A stretch of DNA of 18,748 nt, taken from NCBI GenBank assembly GCA_904502185.1, contig CAJGDX010000035.1, positions 1-18,748 on the forward strand. The letters are read 5' to 3'. Each line of letters opens with the position of its first letter. Positions within the stretch are counted from its first letter, which is position 1. This DNA is from an uncultured Bacteroidaceae bacterium. GTDB lineage: Bacteria; Bacteroidota; Bacteroidia; Bacteroidales; Bacteroidaceae. Position numbers and translations under genes: made by a program. Positions 14,844 to 18,748 of the stretch are shown here, one piece after another. The notes under the pieces were generated by a model, which was not told where the DNA came from, did not search any database, and worked only from the letters and a program-made list of their open reading frames with translations.

Positions 14844-14851
14844 CAAAAGTA
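14844..14851 (-). promoter_or_regulatory. -7 box of the VanZ-like gene
   Basis: On the minus strand this reads TACTTTTG (TAnnTTTG). No TTTG is found at the expected -33 distance, so it is a partial match. The predicted start near 14837 leaves a ~47-nt leader. Confidence 0.45.
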
Positions 14852-14891
14852 CACAAAAAGCCGCTTAACGGCTCTCGATTAATTTTTTTTA

Positions 14892-14993
14892 ATGATACGC
14901 AAACTGTTATATTTCCCTAAAAACCAACGTCGGGGCATTTTTGTATTCATTCTGTTGGTAATGCTTGCAGCCATTTTAATCCATTTTTTATAA
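14892..14993 (+). CDS. Possible 33-aa single-pass membrane microprotein
   Basis: A short frame, ATG 14892 to TAA 14991-14993. It has a basic, aromatic N-terminus (MIRKLLYFPKNQRRGI) followed by one continuous hydrophobic helix (FVFILLVMLAAILIHF). The start resembles the N-terminus of Bacteroidales helix-hairpin-helix (ComEA-like) membrane proteins, which typically begin with an F-Y/F-x-x-x-x-R-x-GI membrane anchor. It could be a remnant of such a gene or a genuine small protein. Downstream sequence up to 15092 shows no continuation of an HhH domain in any frame. A possible promoter lies at 14790-14819. Confidence 0.4.
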   Translation: MIRKLLYFPKNQRRGIFVFILLVMLAAILIHFL

Positions 14994-15022
14994 AGCGAGT
15001 CAAATTTAAGGGGGTACGATAT

Positions 15023-15052
15023 TTTGTTTTTTAATATAAATTCGTATCTTTC
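15023..15052 (+). promoter_or_regulatory. Probable promoter of the M60-like peptidase gene
   Basis: TTTG at 15023-15026, an 18-bp spacer, TATCTTTC at 15045-15052 (seven of eight positions of TAnnTTTG). Spacing is one base shorter than usual. The start would be near 15058, with a ~35-nt leader. Confidence 0.5.
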
Positions 15053-15092
15053 AACCACTTTTCGATGCAAAAACTATAAAAACCATATAAAA

Positions 15093-18000
15093 ATGAAGAA
15101 ACAATTACTATTGACACTGGCAACGCTTCTCTGTTGTACTCTCGCATGGGGACAATACTCAAAACCCGAAACAGGAAAAGTGTATAGGGTGCTCAACCCC
15201 CACAGAAATAACAAATACATGATTGCCAACTACAAAAACAACACAATCGGAGCAGTTGACAAAAATGAAAAAGCCTACGAGCAGATGTGGATTCTCGAAA
15301 AGGCAGGCGACAACAGCGTGTACATAAAGAACGGACTCACCGGACAGTATATACAGCATGTGACAAAAAACTCGGAGCTTTCCAAACTGGCCGGGACACC
15401 AAAAGAGTTCTTTATCAAAGAGAACCAATACAATAAAGGATATTATAATATTTTTACAACCAGCACCGGCACAAGATGCTTGCACACAAGCCCCTCGTAC
15501 GAGGTAGTCGGATGGACACCATCGACCACAAGTGGCAAAATTGACGCCAGCGAGTGGCTGTTCGAGAATGTAGCCGTAAGCATCGACGTGCTCGCCGAGC
15601 AACAAGAGAAGTTCCGCGAGCAGATTGCGATTATCAAAAATGCCGAAAATTACAACGCCACACTTGCACAAATATTCACAGACTATTCGTGCAGCGAACT
15701 TAAGGGAACATATGCAGCCATGAGCGACAGCGAACTGCTCGAAGCGACAAAAGAGTTACCCGACGTAATTCGCAATATGGCATTGAAGATAAAGAACGAC
15801 TCTTGGGGCAAGCGCGAGAAAGAGTTCCGCATCAGAGAGTATAAGGCATATTCCGATCCCGGTGAATGGGAAGAAATTTTGCAGACCAACCCCTACTCGC
15901 GACTGAACAACCCCACAGGTATCTACGGAAACTCCCACGACCTTCTCTATATTTTCGTCGAGGGCGAACTTAAGGATGGTGCATTCCTCGGGATCGAAGA
16001 GATTTTGAGTACCAACACCAGCGGTGTTCTCGATACACTGAAGGTGGGTCTCAATATCGTTCCTATAAGCTACGACCTCTCGAACCTCTTCATCCGTTAC
16101 GAGGTCAATACCCACAACAGTGGCAAGGTGCTCGCCGACTTCCCCAATCTTAAAATCCACATCGAGAATGGAATCGTCAACGGTTTCTTCGACAAAGCCA
16201 CCCACACAGACGAAGATTGGCGCGATATTACACAGAATCTTGCTACTCACCCTGTGATTCAGGTGAAGGGCGACCGCAACATCTACCACATGGAGAAGAA
16301 ATGGATAACCGCTTCCAATTGCTGTAAGAACACCATCACCGATGCCATCGGATGGTGGGACGACATGCTCAGGTGGGACCACGAACTTATGGGATGGGAC
16401 AAAGGCATCTACGGTGTCAAGTTCAACAACCTGCACTGTGCCATCACCCTCGACGATGACAAAACCTATATGGCTTCTACCGGCTATCGCACACAGTATC
16501 ATGTGAGCGTAATATACAAAATTCTCAATTACAACACTCTGATGTCAAACCACGACAATGTGTGGGGTCCCGGTCACGAGGTTGGTCACTTCAATCAGGC
16601 CTCGATAGAGGTTATGGGTACGAGTGAAATCAGTGCCAACTTCTTTGCTAACTACACGATGTACAAGATGGGTAGATATATGTCACGTGGCGACACCCTT
16701 GGCGGACTGTTCAACGACTTTAAAGAGGGCAGAGCATGGCCAACCGTTTTGGGTGAAGTGAAAATGAGAATGTGGTGGCAGCTCTACCTCTATTTCCACA
16801 TGGCAGGTAACGACACAGAGTTCTACCCCAAATTGTTTGCTCTTTTGCGTGAGAATGGTATCGACCCATCGCCCACACATGTGCAGGGCGACAAGGATAT
16901 TCTGCACTTCGCCGAGAAATGTTGCGAGGCTGCAAATATGGACCTTACCAACTTTTTCAAAGTGTGGGGATTCTTCCATCCTATGGACAAATTGCTCGGC
17001 AAAGAGTATACAAGCAAAGATCTTACTGTGACACAGGCTATGCTGAACAAGACACTCGCAAAAATGGCATCATATAGCCGTAAGGCTCCTGCCATCGAGT
17101 TTATAGAGGACCGAATCGAACCCATTTTGCGCACCGACGGAGGAAGCGGCTATAAAGAAAAGAGTGCATATTCTGTAGGTCAGTGTGGCGACGTAGGTCA
17201 GTATACACTCTACGACGTGAACGGCTCGCCCGAGGCTACAGGCTACTCATACACCAAGGTGGGCAAGACCATCATCATCGAGAAGGGTAGCGGCGCTGTC
17301 GGCTTCAAGGTCTACAACGGCAAAGGCGAATACAAGGCCCTCTCCAACAAATTTAAGTTCACCATCCCCGAGGCTCTTGCAGCCGACCCCGGCATCAGAA
17401 TTGTAGCCGCCGAAGGTGACGGCGACGAGGTTGAACTCCAACCCTACTACAGGAGTGGCAAGGATGCCGAGCTCAAGGCACTTAAATATGCACTTTCGAC
17501 CACCGATTACTACATTAAAAATACAGATACCTACGGTACCAAAGTGGGCAGTTACTATGCTCATAAATTAGCCCGTCTGAAAGAACTCAAGGAGGCAGCT
17601 CAGGCAGCAGTCACCAATGGCGACGAAAGTGCTCACACCTACGGCGAATACCTTACTCTCATCGACGACGAACTTGATAAAATATATACATCAAATTCGG
17701 TTATCAAGGTTCAGCCCATGAACTATTACACCATCAGTTGTCGCAATAGTTCCAACAACTCACTGGAGGCAACCTCTACCGGAGTCAGAGTGAGCAAGGG
17801 TGGTGCTTCGCAGAACAGCAAAAAGTGGCAGTTTGTAACCGAGGACGACAGTCTTTATTATCTCCGAACCAAAGATGGTGTTTACATTGCCACAATGCCT
17901 GATAATGAGACTGCTAAGACGACAACCTCGGCCTCTTCGGCTGCCAAGTTCCGCGTGGTGTCACTCGAGAACGGATACCTTTACATGGAACTCGACAATG

Positions 18001-18748
18001 TACACGGCGGTTGTATCGCCGTTAAATCGGATAACAGTGTCTGTGGTAAGGATTTCAGATCGACCGACAGTTGGTGGATTATAAAAACCACAGAAAACAA
18101 CCAGGTAAAATATGACACTCAGCTGCTCGACTCTATGATAGCTGTTGCCGACAGTGTCGTAGCCGAAATACTCGACAGCGAGAAACTTGCATCGGGAGTC
18201 TACGCTTTCAACGACAACGTTCTTGTAAAAGATGGCTCTGCGATGGAAGTTGCCAAAGCATTCGTAGCTCTCTTGGCTACAGCCAGGGACATCCGCGCTA
18301 ATGGTGGTGCCGAGGATTATCGTCCCACAGCCGAGCAGTTGCAGTCATCTGTTGTAGCTCTCAACGCTGTTTGTTCAATAATTCCCAAATACCCCGGCAG
18401 TGCTTCCGACGGCATCACATGGTACTATGTGCGCAACAACGACACCGGCAAATATTTGTCAGTGGAGCTTGTTACAAAACGCTACCTCGGCTACATGATG
18501 CAGAGCGACCAGAAACGTGACGACAGCATGCTCTGGGCATTCATCCCCACCGGTAACACCAACGAATACTACATCTACAATGCCGGCACAGGTTGCGCGC
18601 TCATGGGTGCTTCAAACATCGAGGCTCTCGGTGGCAGCCAGGCACTTGCCTACACACTCGACCTCGACACAGCAGCCCTCGGCTTCAGCATCGGCACAGG
18701 CGGCAAGTATATCTACGGCACATCTACCTATCTTAAGATGAACACAAA
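15093..18748 (+). CDS. Secreted M60/enhancin-like zinc peptidase with ricin-type trefoil domains (3' truncated by window edge)
   Basis: The frame is open from ATG 15093 to the window end (1218 codons, no stop). The signal peptide is ~1-20 (MKKQLLLTLATLLCCTLAWG). Residues ~27-160 look like a beta-trefoil/ricin-type fold (YRVLNPHRNNKYM, MWILEKAGDNSVYIKNGLTG, YNIFTTSTGTRCLH). An M60 region spans ~230-620. It carries the gluzincin motif His495-Glu496-x-x-His499 (GPGHEVGHFNQ) and the third ligand Glu512 in GTSEISANFF, which matches the M60 pattern HExxH-x(8-28)-E. A beta-rich segment follows (~690-800). Further trefoil-like segments lie at ~870-1010 (YYTISCRNSSNNSLEA, WQFVTEDDSLYYLRT) and ~1108 onward (WYYVRNNDTGKYLS). 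Known M60 peptidases from gut Bacteroides cleave O-glycosylated mucins, so host mucin is the likely target, with trefoils binding glycans. Any sorting tail lies beyond the window. Confidence 0.9.
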   Translation, partial: MKKQLLLTLATLLCCTLAWGQYSKPETGKVYRVLNPHRNNKYMIANYKNNTIGAVDKNEKAYEQMWILEKAGDNSVYIKNGLTGQYIQHVTKNSELSKLAGTPKEFFIKENQYNKGYYNIFTTSTGTRCLHTSPSYEVVGWTPSTTSGKIDASEWLFENVAVSIDVLAEQQEKFREQIAIIKNAENYNATLAQIFTDYSCSELKGTYAAMSDSELLEATKELPDVIRNMALKIKNDSWGKREKEFRIREYKAYSDPGEWEEILQTNPYSRLNNPTGIYGNSHDLLYIFVEGELKDGAFLGIEEILSTNTSGVLDTLKVGLNIVPISYDLSNLFIRYEVNTHNSGKVLADFPNLKIHIENGIVNGFFDKATHTDEDWRDITQNLATHPVIQVKGDRNIYHMEKKWITASNCCKNTITDAIGWWDDMLRWDHELMGWDKGIYGVKFNNLHCAITLDDDKTYMASTGYRTQYHVSVIYKILNYNTLMSNHDNVWGPGHEVGHFNQASIEVMGTSEISANFFANYTMYKMGRYMSRGDTLGGLFNDFKEGRAWPTVLGEVKMRMWWQLYLYFHMAGNDTEFYPKLFALLRENGIDPSPTHVQGDKDILHFAEKCCEAANMDLTNFFKVWGFFHPMDKLLGKEYTSKDLTVTQAMLNKTLAKMASYSRKAPAIEFIEDRIEPILRTDGGSGYKEKSAYSVGQCGDVGQYTLYDVNGSPEATGYSYTKVGKTIIIEKGSGAVGFKVYNGKGEYKALSNKFKFTIPEALAADPGIRIVAAEGDGDEVELQPYYRSGKDAELKALKYALSTTDYYIKNTDTYGTKVGSYYAHKLARLKELKEAAQAAVTNGDESAHTYGEYLTLIDDELDKIYTSNSVIKVQPMNYYTISCRNSSNNSLEATSTGVRVSKGGASQNSKKWQFVTEDDSLYYLRTKDGVYIATMPDNETAKTTTSASSAAKFRVVSLENGYLYMELDNVHGGCIAVKSDNSVCGKDFRSTDSWWIIKTTENNQVKYDTQLLDSMIAVADSVVAEILDSEKLASGVYAFNDNVLVKDGSAMEVAKAFVALLATARDIRANGGAEDYRPTAEQLQSSVVALNAVCSIIPKYPGSASDGITWYYVRNNDTGKYLSVELVTKRYLGYMMQSDQKRDDSMLWAFIPTGNTNEYYIYNAGTGCALMGASNIEALGGSQALAYTLDLDTAALGFSIGTGGKYIYGTSTYLKMNT

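Noticed and set aside
14859..14873. AGCCG-CTTAA-CGGCT hairpin as a terminator
   Set aside because: The stem is only 5 bp and the T run begins about 11 bases later. It sits between divergent genes where no transcript needs to end.
15756..16502. A 248-codon minus-strand open frame inside the M60-like gene
   Set aside because: The plus-strand frame is continuous from 15093 to the window end, with a signal peptide and zinc motif. The minus frame is its shadow.

Overview
The window reads as a chromosomal segment of a Bacteroidales bacterium (Bacteroides/Prevotella-like, probably gut-associated). Evidence: type IX secretion (T9SS) type A C-terminal sorting domains; promoters of the Bacteroidota form TTTG-N19/20-TAnnTTTG; no obvious Shine-Dalgarno sequences; a periplasmic GH2 beta-galactosidase; and an M60-like (mucin-type) peptidase. 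No rRNA, tRNA, CRISPR array or transposase gene was recognised.

Region 1 (1-5980) is an accessory locus of secreted proteins. It holds three related genes for small secreted proteins with a T9SS-type tail (1-434 partial, 663-1463, 5051-5869), a 411-aa T9SS-exported protein with a phage-fibre-like S74-type domain (1777-3012), and an AT-rich papain-like (C1A) cysteine peptidase (3066-5039). The three paralogues share nearly identical ends but have different middles. The 663-1463 copy is preceded by a 121-bp copy of the 3' end of the peptidase gene, joined at a 7-bp microhomology, and by a duplicated promoter. The locus therefore shows tandem duplication plus mosaic recombination. A roughly 195-bp MITE-like element with imperfect terminal inverted repeats (1570-1764) sits just before the 411-aa gene.

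Region 2 (6252-11457) looks like an operon of three genes: lacZ-type beta-galactosidase, NhaA Na+/H+ antiporter, and a lipoprotein nitroreductase. It closes with a strong bidirectional hairpin terminator at 11421-11457.

Region 3 (11478-14790) is housekeeping. An M20 deacylase (ArgE-like, minus strand) and prfB-CYTH phosphatase (plus strand) diverge from a compact region in which both promoters are canonical and fix the start codons. A shared terminator (14347-14383) separates the CYTH gene from a convergent VanZ-like membrane protein.

Region 4 (14790-18748) has a possible 33-aa membrane microprotein and then a very large secreted M60/enhancin-like zinc peptidase with at least three beta-trefoil-like (ricin-type) segments. 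That gene runs off the right edge of the window.

The most unusual structure is the secreted-protein cassette locus in region 1: conserved ends, exchanged middles, a peptidase partner, and promoter-carrying duplication. Its function cannot be read from sequence alone.
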